Positions 48,198 to 60,955 of a stretch of DNA of 64,000 nt are shown here, one piece after another (within the stretch, counting starts at the first letter, position 1; every line of letters starts with the position of its first letter). Position numbers and translations under genes: made by a program. The stretch is from Meloidogyne chitwoodi (taxonomy: Eukaryota; Nematoda; Chromadorea; Rhabditida; Meloidogynidae). The stretch is from assembly GCA_015183035.1 (NCBI GenBank), contig JACZZP010000017.1, forward strand, positions 2,142,548 to 2,206,547. The letters are read 5' to 3'. The notes under the pieces were generated by a model, which did no database searches, had not been told where the DNA came from, and worked only from the letters and a program-made list of their open reading frames with translations.

Positions 48198-48980
48198 CTA
48201 ATCCTTCCAACGATTATTTTCATAGTCATAATAGGCAGCAGGACCAATGAAGCGCCCTTTTTCCAAAACCAAGCGTTTTTCAAAGACACCTTCCTGTAAA
48301 AAATAAGTATTACCCTTCAAATATGGGTCCAATAAAATATAATTTATTAGATTAATCCCTAAACCTATCAGTGTATTAATGGCAACCTTGTATTCATTAT
48401 CCTGAGTTGGCAACATCGGAGGATAGACTAAAGTAAATTAATTTGAAAGTTGGTAAAAGATACTTACAGAAGCGCTGCAGAAAGCACCCATATAGAATTG
48501 ATAGCCCGGCCAAACACAATGTAATCGCAACAGCAAGTTTATCGTATCCTTGTGGAGCTTCATATTCAGCTAGTGTTTGACAGAAAGAATAGCGGTATAG
48601 CATTTTTTTTTCATCCATTGACAACTGCTTCCAATCACCCAACTCCTTCTCGCGAATTGGCGTTACAACTTCATCGTTTCGTCGAAAACGAATAGCAGGA
48701 TACCAATAGTCTGCACGGTCTTCATAATACTAAAAGACGACTAAAATAATTATCTTGTTAATAATTTTTAGACCCAAATTTGACAAAAATAACAAAGAAT
48801 AAACATTTAAAATACCTCATCCCCTTTTACACCGAAACCGACAACTTCACGTCCTTGATTTTTTTCAGGTCCCCACCAATTGTGTAACCGAACATGCGCT
48901 CCCTTTTTGACTGCAGTAGTACTAAAACTACAACTACGCACAATTTGTGAAGAATGAACCAACTTTAGCATTCCAACCAT
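48198..48980 (-). CDS. COX4: Cytochrome c oxidase subunit 4
   Basis: Nuclear-encoded complex IV subunit. ATG at 48980. Presequence-like start MVGMLKLVHSSQIVRSCSFS, then WWGPEKNQGREVVGFGVKGD. Exon 2: YYEDRADYWYPAIRFR and the family core EKELGDWKQLSMDEKKMLYR, SFCQTLAEYEAPQGYDKL, a TM helix AVAITLCLAGLSILYGCFL. Exon 3 from about 48420: YPPMLPTQDNEYKVAINTLI, then after a short intron EGVFEKRLVLEKGRFIGPAA and YYDYENNRWKD (bovine: KWDYDKNEWKK), stop at 48198. Head-to-head with BTAF1, 405 bp between starts. Confidence 0.94.
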
Positions 48981-49124
48981 TTTATGATAATCTGAAAAAA
49001 AATCAGTAAAATTTAGAGATTAATTTGAATGGATAATTTTATGGAGACATCCATCGGAATATTCTCTTAGCGATTAGTCGGCAGACGAATTTGCTGAAAA
49101 AAATAGTCACTAGCAAGAAAAGTT

Positions 49125-49285
49125 ATAAAATGTGGGACACGCCCGATTAGTCGCCGGCCGACTGGCCGCATGTAGTCTCTAGTTTCCACTTTATCTCTAA
49201 TTCTCTTTGTTTCACATACTATTGCGCGGCCAATCGGCCCTCGACAAGTCGGCCGGCGACTAATCGGGCTGTACCCATAAAATGT
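49125..49285. mobile_element. Mutator-like MITE with perfect 9-bp TSD in the COX4/BTAF1 divergent promoter
   Basis: The element is 49134-49276 (143 bp). Ends: GGGACACGCCCGATTAGTC.. and, inverted, GGGTACAGCCCGATTAGTC.., followed by GCCGGCCGACT on both arms. Both flanks read ATAAAATGT (49125-49133 and 49277-49285), a 9-bp duplication as expected of Mutator-like elements. The open frame across it (49067-49288) is an artefact. Confidence 0.92.
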
Positions 49286-49385
49286 CAATGAGAAAATTGC
49301 CTAATATCTTTATTTTTCATTTATTTTTCAAATTTTCTTTTAATTTAAATAATCTATTGATTTGTGACTTTCTAATTAAGATAAA

Positions 49386-52300
49386 ATGATAAATTCTCGA
49401 CTGAATAAAATACTTGAACTTCTCGAGTCACGTAATCGGATACTTCGATCAGAAGCAATATCAACATTAATGCAATATGCACCTATATCTCAACAAAAGG
49501 TTTTATTTCGTACAAGTGTATATTTTTTTATTTTTTACAATTCAATTTGTTTCTTTTTTTGATTATAAGTCAGTGTTTTAAAGAAATGTACCAGTGTTCT
49601 CCTGACCGGCCTTTTCCCGGTCATAAAATGACCTGACCGGAAATTTCAGTCATCAAAAATGACCTGACCATGACCGCAATTTCGGTCAGGTCATATCCGG
49701 TCACGTTTTGTAACGTAGAAAATGACCAAACCATGACTGACTGGCCTTTTTCTTTCATAAAAATGACATGACCAAAAATTTCGAGGTCAGCTCATTTCTG
49801 GGGAAAATATCCAGAATACCTACCCCTCACAGATATGGACAAATTATATGTCATTCGAAAGAGCACATAGAACTGAGTCGAATGACATAAAAATCATGAA
49901 CCGGTCGCAACCACGAGCTGAGTTACAGATCCCTGAAAATTGAAAAACCATAGGGGGGAGTAGGCTAATTTTTGGGGTGAAAAATTCGAATATGAGTATG
50001 ATAGCTCATTCGACTCGGCTCTTCGAGACCTATCGAATGAGACCAAAATTGTCGAGATTTAACGATTTTGAAGAAAGTTATGAAGGATCGAAGTTTGCTG
50101 GAAACACGCCAAACTTGGACCTATTGGGAGTGTTTTATGACTTCTTCGTTTGGGAGCCCATCTCTCGTTGGCTTTTGGTACATGCGTTATTCTACGGCGC
50201 AAATTACAACAAAATAATTAATTCAGTGAAAATAATTGAAGTGCAGCCGCGGTAATCAATTATAAAGAGCTTACTCCCCCCTTTGCTTTTTCAATTTTCA
50301 GGGATCTGTAACTCAGCTCGTGGTTGCGACCGGTTCCTGATTTTTATGTCATTCGACTCAGTTCGATGTGCTCTTTCGAATGACATATAATTTGTCCATA
50401 TCTGTGAGGGGTAGGTATTCTGGATATTTACCCATTTCTGGTCATGACCGAAACCCCGAAAACGGTCAGGAGAACACTGAAATGTACGTAGTGACGCCGT
50501 TAAAATTTAAAAAAAACGATTTGGAAAAGAAGCAAATTTTTGGAATAGAGACGAATTTATTACCATTTATTTTTAAATTCCAAACATTTTATATTTTCAT
50601 TAGACGATGTATTCATGGGACCAACTCTTTGATGTAGTGACGCAATGCTTTCGCAGTTCATTATGGGAGTGTCGCATTGCATCAGCTGAATTATTCTTTG
50701 CTCTCCTCGAAAATGCTGACAAAGCATTTCATGAACACTTTGAATTATTATTGTTCGAGCCTTTAGACAAAATAAAGAACAATTTTGATGAATGCGCAAC
50801 ACTAATCGAGAAGTTGAATTTATGCCAAATTGAATCGGATTATAAAGTTTTAGTTGGGTATGTTTTTATATGTTTATTGTAATCAAATATAAATTTTATT
50901 TTTTTCCGATTCACAAAGTTTTTACTAAATTATTATCAGTTTTGATGAGTGCAATACTTTGGAAGCATGTAAAAATAAAATACTTCAGAATGCTAATAAC
51001 AATCAAAAGAAAAAGCAACGACAATTGATAGATCAGCACCTGGACATGAATTCCGCTACTGGTGTGTCGTCAAGAACGTAAAATTTAGTTTTTATCCTTT
51101 AAGGACTTTATTTTCCTTGTGTCATCAGAAACTCAAGTAAGGGGGAAGTGGTGGGGATCCTTCCATGCTGGTGTTCTGCTGTTGTAAAATGGATAGTTTA
51201 TTTCTACCTTATTACCATCTTCACTGTTATTATAATTATCTGCTGGCAGGCAATGACTTGGGCATCCTCTAAGTACAAGTAGGGCGTGTTATCACTACAC
51301 CACAAGTTTTGTGGCCGCTCCAAAAGGTGACGAGTTTGGATAAAAGTTTTGTTCAACAGTCATTGATAAAAATCCTATTCATTTTCTTTACAATATCGCA
51401 TCTTCTATTTCTGAGAGGCTCTTTTTAGATTTATTACTGATGATGAGATTGTGAGTTCAAGTGAAATAGTCGGCGCAAACTCAGCTTCTTCATTGAATTG
51501 TCAAAAAGAGTTATATGATGAAGTATCAATCGTTGACAATGAAACTTCTTTCTTGATTCCATTTTTATCAGATTTTTCAAAATTTGAGCAAAATATAATA
51601 AAATCTAATAAAGATGCACCTAATTCTGAAGATGATTACGCTAAAATCGCTGACAATGAATCAGATGAACAAAAAAGTTTGGATTTTTCTAATTTAATAT
51701 TTTTACAAAATGTATTAAATAATATTTAGTGAGTCTTCCGCGGCTATTTTTACAAAGTTTATGTTTATTTTTTCAATTTACTCTGCTTCGTGATTTAGTC
51801 AATCCAAGATGGCAGACGCGCCATGGTAAATTTTTTAAACTAATTAAAAATTTTTTGCAAATAAATATATAAAAATAATAAAGGAGCTGCTCTTGTTTTA
51901 ACTCAAATTTGCAACCATGCGGAGAAATGGTACTTTTTAATCATTTAACATCTATATTTGGAATTTCAAAAGGTTATTTTTGTGCCCTGGTTTGCTTACC
52001 GCAGTCACTACTCGACTGCTTCATTTACTTTGCATGGATCGTTTTTGTGATTTCGTCACAGGAAGCAATGTTGTTGCTCCAGTTAGAGAGGTTTTTAATT
52101 ATATTAATGACATTTATGTTAACATTTATATTAATTTTCAGGCAGCTGCACAAGCGCTTTCATTTTTATTGTTAAAATTGTGCGATTGTGAGCTTCACAA
52201 AAACAGGGACCAAACTGATGAATTAGGACCGGTCACTTTGAGAGTCAGTACCTCAATTTTAAACCAAATTTGCAACATGCTTCAAATGACAAGAGAACAG

Positions 52301-55300
52301 GTTTTTTATGTTACATATTGACTATTTTAATTTTCGTTTTGATCGCAATCTTGTTTTTTTTTATTTTTAATTTGTTAAGAATTGGCATTGTCGGCAAGCA
52401 GCATTGCTCGTTGCCAAATATTATTTTGCTGTAACTACATTTTTGTTGCCTTCTGATTACAAGCTTTTCGATCTCACATTGTATTATTATATCTTTCTTT
52501 TTTAATAACAACCAATCCTTTTTATCTATAATTTTATAAAGCATGTTAAATTTAAAAATCTATGTAAATAGTAGTTAATAAATGATATGACACTTCGAAA
52601 CTTCCGGACGAAACTTATTTGCAAATTAATCCTACTTTTATGTGTCCCTATCTTATTTGAACACATTTTCCAATTTCCAAGTTTTTTTACTTATGTGTCG
52701 GTACTAAGTTTCGATCTGTAAGTTTCGCCTAATTAAAGATATAAATAAAATTTTATTAAGGTGTGCTCTTGAACGCGACCCTGTAGATGAGGTTGGTTTA
52801 TCGTTCGTTTTTAGCATTACATGAACTTAAACGTGTTTCTTAAAAAGCCAGAAATTGTAACCTGAAAAAAAATTTCTATCGGTAAAAAAGGATTTTTCTT
52901 GTAAATGAAAAAAATTTTACGATCATATTAACTAATTTAGTCAATATAACTTTAAAAGATCATCTCTGCGAGTAGCCAAGCGGTATGTTCGTTTTTCTTA
53001 GCAGCAAAATCTGGAATAGCAAAGTTCAATGTTCAGTTTTTGGCTAAAATCCGTCAAGAAACGTTGCCACGCCTTTGGCAAGTCTTACAACATCCTGAAC
53101 GATTGTCTCAGCTTCGAGAAGGAGTTGATTCTGTCCTTGTTGATTTACTTGGTCTTCTCGAATTTTGGCTTTGTACTAAGTTGCAGGTGTTTTTAATTAA
53201 AACATATAAAATATTTTTTCTAATAGGTGAGTCAAAGTACTTCACAACCTTCCATTCAACTTAACGCCAATCAAATAACAATACTGGTCGAGTTGCTTGA
53301 GTGCTCACCACAACAATGTCCTACTGAGAGAAATATAAAAGTTTTACAATGTCTGTGTTCAACATTTGAGCACAATTCATTAACAATTTCCTCTAATTAT
53401 GTAAATGAACAAATTTGGACAGAAAAGGTCTGATCTTTTTCGCCAACTATAACTGTTTAATTTAAATTTTAGCTAGTTTTCCAAACATTGAAAAGGCTTT
53501 ATAGATGTGTACTTTTTTGTCCACCAACTTCTGCTGAAAAATTGATATCCTATTGTCAAACAACACTACAATGTTTGTTGGAGTTTTTTCGTCGACATAT
53601 GGATTTGAATTCAATTTCGAACAATTTGCTTGGAAATGATCTTGCTTTAAATATAGGTATTATTTTTTTAAAGATTAGACATTCAAAATTATTTTAGGCT
53701 TGTGGATCAGTTGCCTTATGTATGAACACAGAAATTCTGAAATTGGTTTGTTGTTTATATTTTCCTGAAATGATATACTTATAAAATTTTAAGATGTATT
53801 TTTACACAACGTTGATGGTTTGGGTTCGCAGAAAGACAGACCTAAGGAATTATTATGCGGTGGAGAATTGCACTTTATGGATAAGAGGAAAATTGATACA
53901 GTTATTTTTTCATTCTAGAAATATTCTTATAAAAATCAAGTAGATTATTCTTGAACGGAAAGCTATGGCTGCTGCATTTTTAGCGGTATATTATAGTTAA
54001 TTTTTTGTTTCATGACTTGAAATCAAGACGCCTCGTTTTTTCCGATTTTTTTGAATATAAAGGGGAGGTCTTAATTTCAGGTGGTGTCTTTTGTGAGTTT
54101 AAAATATTTATTTAATTAAAGCCATTGATAGACGCACTCTTTCTGTGGGGTCGTCCTATTCTCCAACAGTCCATGTCTGTTTCTGTACAACTGCTTTTTT
54201 TTCCTTATTTGCGCTCTAATTCGTTATATCAAGTTATTAGTGTTTTGTGCTAATATTTAAATATATTTTTTTGTTAGAAACTTGGTTCAGCGCTTTTGGC
54301 CGAGGGATGGTCGACTGTTTATCATAAAAATTTGAACCGTGATAATCGATCAGTACCTGATCTTCTAATTAAAGAGTTATATGAGCAACTATCAAACAAT
54401 ATAAATTCTAGCAAATTATTCGACGAGGTTTTATATTATATTTAATAATATTTTCCTAACTTGAAAATTGACCGAAAAACTTAAAATTTGAATAAAGCCG
54501 AATACTATAGTTAAATATTTTGGAAATTTGACATTTTCCTGCGAAAATTTGTAGCATAATTAATATTCTTTAAAAATGTCTAACATTTTGGTTAGAAAAT
54601 TTTAATTCAATTTAGACTGCGCAATTGGTTAACGTACTAACTAGGGAATGTAACGAATTCAAGGTTTTTTTGTGATTCTGATATTATATATACATTTTTA
54701 GCAATATTGTTTGCGAAAGGGCGTTCCTTTTTCGGAATTACTTCCATTGAATCAGGTTAAATAATGGTACTAGTCCAGTTTATCTTCCAATGATTAAAAC
54801 TATACGGCTCAATAATTGCAAACGCATAAAATCTAATGGATGTATAAACTTGACTGGAACCAATATCAACACTTTTTAACTCAATTCTCAACTAAATAGG
54901 TGACTTCCATGGAGGAGGCTGTTAAGTAAACGCATAATTTAAGGTTTTTATACGTTTGAATTTAGTTCCGCTTATCGGTCTTGTGAAAATCTACTGGAAC
55001 AAGAAGATGATTTGCGTGCATTAACGGCAAGACACTCTCTAATTATTGAGCTTATTGAGGTTTTTTAGATATTAAAAAATTTTTATATCGGGTTTTTGTT
55101 TTTTCATCTATTATAACGTTCAACTTAAGGATACTAGACTAGCCACTCGTACCTATGCAAGTCGTATAAATTTTTTATTTTCTTCTGCGCTCCTCAACTT
55201 TGTGGATCAGACATCGTTACCCGTGCAACTAACTCCACTTATAAAGCCTTTAATTGATGCAATTGAATTTGTTTGTTACTTTTGTTTTTATAATTTTTTG

Positions 55301-58300
55301 ATGATTGATCATTAGTGCGTACATAGATTACTTTTGGGAAGGAAGATTAGCTGATTAAACACAATTTTTTCTTATTTTGTTGAATATTTGTATGCACATT
55401 CTCTTTTCTAAAAATTTAAGGAAAACAGTATGTACATTGTAAGCAGCCAATTGGTTAATGCCTTTTTTACACTCATTAAGCGAACTTCAAATAGAAAGCC
55501 ATGTCCACATTCAAAAGTTTTACGCCAACTTTTCTTAGGTTTGGGTCATTGCGATCAATGGTCACCTAAAGCACTTAATTGGTAATTTTTTTGTTATATT
55601 ATATGTATATTTTTTGTAGGGATGAGCTATCGGTTCGTCATGTTATAATCAGCTTGGAAAATTCTGTATCAACATTTGGAGGTTTTTTTTATTATTCTTC
55701 CAAAATATACTTTCTATTTCAGATCTGCCACGTGGAATTAAGACGCGTAACTGTGTAAATATTTTGAAGTCTCTTTGTGAAAGATGTGGCAAAAAAATTG
55801 ATGAAATTTTTCCCGAAATGATTAATGGAAATATTTGCTCATTGGATATTCTAAAGGAAGACAACAAGCCGGAAGAGGCATGTTCTTAATAATATATAAG
55901 ATTACAATAGGTATATTTTATTTAAGTCTCATTTAAGGAATTTCTGCTTCGATTGGATTTTTATGGAGTTATATTTTCAGCAATCATTGATAAAAAAATA
56001 CGCCTTTCGATTATTAAAGAAAAAATTTGTTCAAAGATCTCGTGTATTATGTTATTATTAAGCAATTCAAATCCTGCAGTTCGATTTAGGGTTGTGTTTT
56101 AAAAATATATTTTTTTGCTCATTTTAGCGTGTAGGTTGCTCGCTTTCTTGCTAATCTAACTGAAATTGAGTTATGTTCTATGTTGAGTTTAATTTTTCAA
56201 CCACTCTCCCAAATGATATCAGGTTGATTCTATATTTAGAAAAATTGTCAAGTTTTTACAATTAGAATTTTTATTTTAATAATTATGTAGTTTATTGGAT
56301 AATTTTAAACATAATTAAAAAATTCTTAAAATAAATTTTTTAGACACTTCTACAGAATGGGCTAGATTTGGTGCCTTAGAATTTTTGCTTCGCATATCTA
56401 ATATTGGTAGCAAGTTGCTGGGAGCAGTTTCACTTTTGTAAGAATTTTACGGCGCTTCGATGGGATTATAATCTAGACAAATTCAGTTTTTTATTTTTAT
56501 AGATCTCCGTTGGCACTGCGTTGTATTGGAGATCGAAATGAATCGGTTTGTTCCCAATTCCATTTGTTTTAATTTTGACTTATTTAAAATGACTGAGATT
56601 TATAAGTATGAAAATACGTATGGGCTTAAAATTATATTCATTTTTTAATTTGGATATTTGTTGTATGACAAGTTTCATTTCCAGGTTCGTGTGGCAGCCG
56701 CATCTGCTTTTCGTCAATTTGTTACTTTATTGCCGTTGGAAAATGTATTTTTTAGTAAAGATTTAAAATATTTAGAATAGTTTTGTTAAAATATAATTAC
56801 ATTATGTTAAAAGATAATTCAAATTTTTGTTTTTCTCGAATACAAAACATTATACACAGAAGCAAAAGCATTTTTTGCACGAGTTGTTTAACAACTTCGA
56901 AGAAGACAAGCAATCTGCAAAGATTCTACAGACCACTTATTTGAATTCTTTCTCTTTGGTTGACGTTCTTGGCTGTCCAGGAAATTTACCAAGATTAAAA
57001 CGGGGTGATATTCCTTCTCTAGTTGATACATTGAATTTACGCGAGTATCAAATTGAAGGTATAATATCATTTTTACGTCATAATAATGACTAATTTAGGT
57101 ATTACTTGGTTGTCATTCCTTGGGCAGTTTGGTTTGAATGGAATTTTGGCTGATGACATGGGTCTGGGGAAAACTTTGCAAGTACTTTCTTTACTTTCGT
57201 GGGATTATGCTCAGGTAATAAGTATGATAGTTATTATAAATTTTTTAGTATTATACAAATTCTGACACTAATTTGAATATTTAGCGACGTAATAAAAGTG
57301 GAAAAGAACAATCTGCATGTAAGTATAAGCAGTATGAATCTTCATTAATTGTTTGTCCACGTACACTTATTGACCATTGGTGCAAAGGTAATCATAACCA
57401 TGATTATGTTATGTTAAAATGAATTCTTTTAAGAATGGAAATCATATTTTCCTTTTTCACAAATACATATTCAAAAATTGAATGATTTTAAAGAAAGGCA
57501 TTCTGTTATAAACAATGGGAACCGAGAGCGTATTTTAGTTATTTCATACGAGGAATTGCGTTCTAATAGAGTGTTATGGTTATTTTTTCTATTTAATTTA
57601 CCACCAACCTCATTTATCTACAAATGGTCAAAATTGGTTAAATAACAGTAAAAACAAGACTATGTTGTTAATTCTTTTTTTAATTTAGCGATCAAAATTG
57701 GCATTACGTGGTACTCGATGAGGGTCATTGGTAATGATCTTTTTCAAGGGCATTAATAAACTGATATGGGTTCACAGTGATCCAAAATCGTATGTGCATG
57801 TACACATTCTACTTTTCTGAATATTTTAATCTTTATACTTTATGAATTTTTTTATTTTTTGAATATAATTACTTCAAAATATTATATTCAGCATTCGTAA
57901 TCCAGCTAGTCAGTTGTTTGAAACCGTATGTTCTTTAAAATGTTCGCATCGACTCATATTATCTGGAACACCTGTGCAAAATTCACCTGCCGATCTCTGG
58001 GCACTATTCACGTTGGATTTATTTTAAGATAATTTTTTACATTAAAATTGCAGATTTCTAATGCCAGGGTTTGTTCATTATTTTTACATCTAGATAATCT
58101 TGCTTTTGTGGTTTTACCGTCGTTACTATGATTCAAAGTTTCATTTGTTTTTTGATTACAGTTATCTTTCATCGCGTGCAGCGTTCCATTCAAAATTTAT
58201 TCGACATATTATGGCATGTCGAAATCAGCGTTCCAATGAGCAGCAAATCAAGGTTTGAAGATTCTACAACTATTTTACTGTGTAAGGTTAAACATGCAAA

Positions 58301-60585
58301 ATTGCTATTTTTACTTTGGAATTAGATTTTTCAAATCCAAATATTTTTAAGAAACTTATTTTTTCTAATATTTTTCTTTAAACAGGATGGTGAACAAGCA
58401 TTACAATCTTTGCATAAACAATGGTAATTTTTTAGAAATATTTTTTTATGTCTTCAATATTTCTTTTAGTCTTCCTTTTGTATTGCGCCGCTTAAAGGTT
58501 ATTATTTGTTAACTAAATATATTCATGTTTTTATAATCTAGACTGAAGTTCTAACTGAGTTACCGGAGAAGGTTGTCCAGGACAGAGAATGTGAATTGAG
58601 TGATTTGCAGCGCCATCTATATCAATTGCTTATTGATTTCTGCTCCTTAAATGTACGAGATGATAAGTGTAGAGGTAAAAATCAAGTATTAATTAATTTA
58701 AATCAAATCATTTTAAACTTCCTTTATCTTCATATATTTAGCAACATTCTTTATAAGCATTTAAGAAAAACACTGGCTGACACCAATTCAAATACTTCAT
58801 GCTCTTAGAAAACTAGTCGATCATCCATTTTTAATTGCAAAATTAGTTGGGATCTTAAAATGTGAAGATGCGAATTTCAATCATCTCATTGAGCAGTGTA
58901 TGCAATTGGTACATTTTATCTAATTTACTTTTAGTAGATATACTAAATTTATTTTAGAATGTTGAACATTCTGGAAAAATGTTGGCACTCAGAGAACTGC
59001 TGAATGAATGCCAAATTGGAGAAACTTGTATAGGAGAGATTGATTCTTCATGTTCTGTCGATAGAGCAGTGGAAGTTTGTCAACAACCCGTGCAAAATCG
59101 AGTCGGGGAGTCAAAAGCTGACCAATGCATAACTTCTGACAATGGTTTTAACAAGGGTTTGATCATCTTTAAATTTATGAATATTTCCAGATTCCACTTT
59201 GACCTCCTCGATCTGCCAAGTAACACTGAATTGTCGTTTTGTTAATAACGCACAACACAAGGCTCTTATTTTTTGCCAGTGGCGTGCTACAATTGAGGTA
59301 TTACTGACTTAATATTTTAAACTACTTCAAATTGTATTTTTTATACTCGCAAAAATAAATAATACATTGTTTTAAATTTAGCTGATTTCTCATTTTTTGA
59401 AAAGTGGAGCATTTGGTATTGGAATTAACTTTCTTCTTTTGGACGGTCAAACACCATTAAATCAACGACAGTCGATTGTGGACCGTTTTAATACCGATCC
59501 AAACGTGCAACTTTTAATACTTACTACACATGTAACAAATAAACATTATAGAAAATTGGGTCTGGGACAAGAGTTGGGTTTTTCTTTTATCCTAAGCAAA
59601 GGCATTTGTTGAGGATTATGAGTCTTTCCTGGACCTGGTCTCGGACATACATAAGATATTATGCAAAAAACATGTAAAATAAAATCTCATAATTTACAGG
59701 TTGGTGGAATTGGTCTCAATTTAACGGGTGCTGACGTTGTTATATTTGTGGATCATGATTGGTTGTTTGACATGTTTTAATAAAAGTCAATATCGTCAAA
59801 TTTCCAGGAATCCATTTCGCGATCTGCAAGCAATCGACAGGTTTTTATAAAATAATAATGAAAAATATTGAAAATTCTTATCTAAAAAATTGAAAAAGAG
59901 TTCGAAACTGAAATTAGTTCTAATTGAAAACAAATCAACTTTGTAGGGCCCATCGTCTTGGACAAAATCGCACTGTAAATGTCTTCAGGTTATTTAATAA
60001 TTTGTTAAATTTAATTTTTTTGTATAATTGAGTAATATACTCTCACTTTTAATGCGAGTGCCATCGTTCGATAGCGGATAATGAATGCTTCAGGCTAATT
60101 GTTTTTGAAATTAAAACAAAATCAAACCATCTAATGATGGCCTCGCGATTTTATGGGATTACTAAGGACCAATTTTTTAAATTATCAGACTTATTACAAC
60201 GGGAACTGTTGAAGAAAAGGTTATGAACTTGCAACGATTCAAAGAAAACACCGCAAATGTGATAGAATTTTTTTAGTAATTATTCTTAATTATTAAATTT
60301 TAGGCACTAATAGGCGTAGAAAATCGCTCAATCGCTTCGATGGCAACCGATGAGTTACTGGAACTTTTTTCATTGAAACGTCCAGAATCGAATTTAGAAG
60401 TTAACTCAAAAATGGCAAAAGTAAAAAAGAGTAGAATGAGCGCCGATGCGAGTCGATCATCTGAAACCGGTGTTTGGGCAGTTGATGAGCTTTGGGGGGA
60501 TCAAAAAGAAGAGACGGATGTGGAATTTGAGCAGTATATTGAACAACATTCTGTGCACAAATTTCTTCACTCAACAGTAAGATAG
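49386..60585 (+). CDS. BTAF1: BTAF1/Mot1 TATA-binding-protein-associated SNF2 ATPase
   Basis: Swi2/Snf2 ATPase that removes TBP from DNA. ATG at 49386 ([20 protein letters not shown]) fits the BTAF1 start; the next exon near 50605 gives [24 protein letters not shown]-repeat exons follow ([20 protein letters not shown] near 51815-51930, [17 protein letters not shown].., [14 protein letters not shown]..). The ATPase core starts at 57040: [30 protein letters not shown] (Walker A), [25 protein letters not shown] (DEGH box), [38 protein letters not shown]. Lobe 2: [57 protein letters not shown]-terminus [19 protein letters not shown], stop at 60585. About 30 exons; many border positions are approximate. 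Intron 1 holds an 888-bp hAT-like element. Confidence 0.94.
49584..50487. mobile_element. hAT-like element with long inverted arms and perfect 8-bp TSD in BTAF1 intron 1
   Basis: The element is 49592-50479 (888 bp). Ends CAGTGTTCTCCTGACCG and, inverted, CAGTGTTCTCCTGACCG. Flanks AAATGTAC at 49584-49591 and 50480-50487, an exact 8-bp duplication. Inside lie many GACCGG/CCGGTCA words and two nearly identical inverted arms of about 160 bp (about 49795-49960 and 50270-50435). The central frame at 49977-50255 has no domain; it is not a transposase. Confidence 0.93.
51130..51345 (-). repeat. tRNA-derived SINE-like insertion in a BTAF1 intron
   Basis: Read on the minus strand, the segment begins near 51345 with a tRNA-like head (GGAGCGGCCACAAAACTTG, A-box-like GTGGTGTAGTGATAACACGC), then a degenerate B-box area, a body of about 150 bp, and no clear poly(A) tail. 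It is visibly less AT-rich than the surrounding intron. No target-site duplication was found. Confidence 0.5.
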
Positions 60586-60955
60586 TATTTACACAGTAAT
60601 TACATTTTTTGATTAATATTTGTTTCAATAAAGTATACCTATCTTTTGGCAATATTTTATTTCCTTATCATTTAGTAGTAATGTCACTTAGAATTGACCT
60701 GGATGGTAATCGATTAAATTTTAGATTTGTCAGTTTCCTCACATAGGTAAACATCCTTGTGGAGTTTCTCTGTGTAAATTTATCAGAATAATAAAATTCG
60801 ATTTTATGTTAATTCTTTTCTACATATAACACGTATATTTACGCAATAAAACGTCTAAAAATTTCCATTTTAGTTTTGTTTATTTCAATTTAGTTTTTAA
60901 TATTCCATATACTTATGGAGTCGATATTTCTCCTTGGAGTTTTAAATCCTAACGA
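60586..60955. other. Intergenic region between BTAF1 and the rhotekin-like gene
   Basis: 370 bp, AT-rich, tandem (head-to-tail) spacing. An AATAAA-type signal (CAATAAAG at about 60628) follows the BTAF1 stop and may be its poly(A) signal. Nothing else recognised. Confidence 0.4.

Noticed and set aside
49067..49288. 73-codon minus-strand frame rich in Arg and Gly
   Set aside because: It runs through the terminal inverted repeats of the 143-bp MITE.
49977..50255. 92-codon frame in the centre of the BTAF1 intron transposon
   Set aside because: Too short for a transposase, no DDE-type or BED-finger motif; lies between the inverted arms.
52966..53035. tRNA-like A box (TAGCCAAGCGGT) followed by a weak B-box-like string
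   Set aside because: The B-box part lies inside a BTAF1 coding exon and the fold is poor; probably chance.
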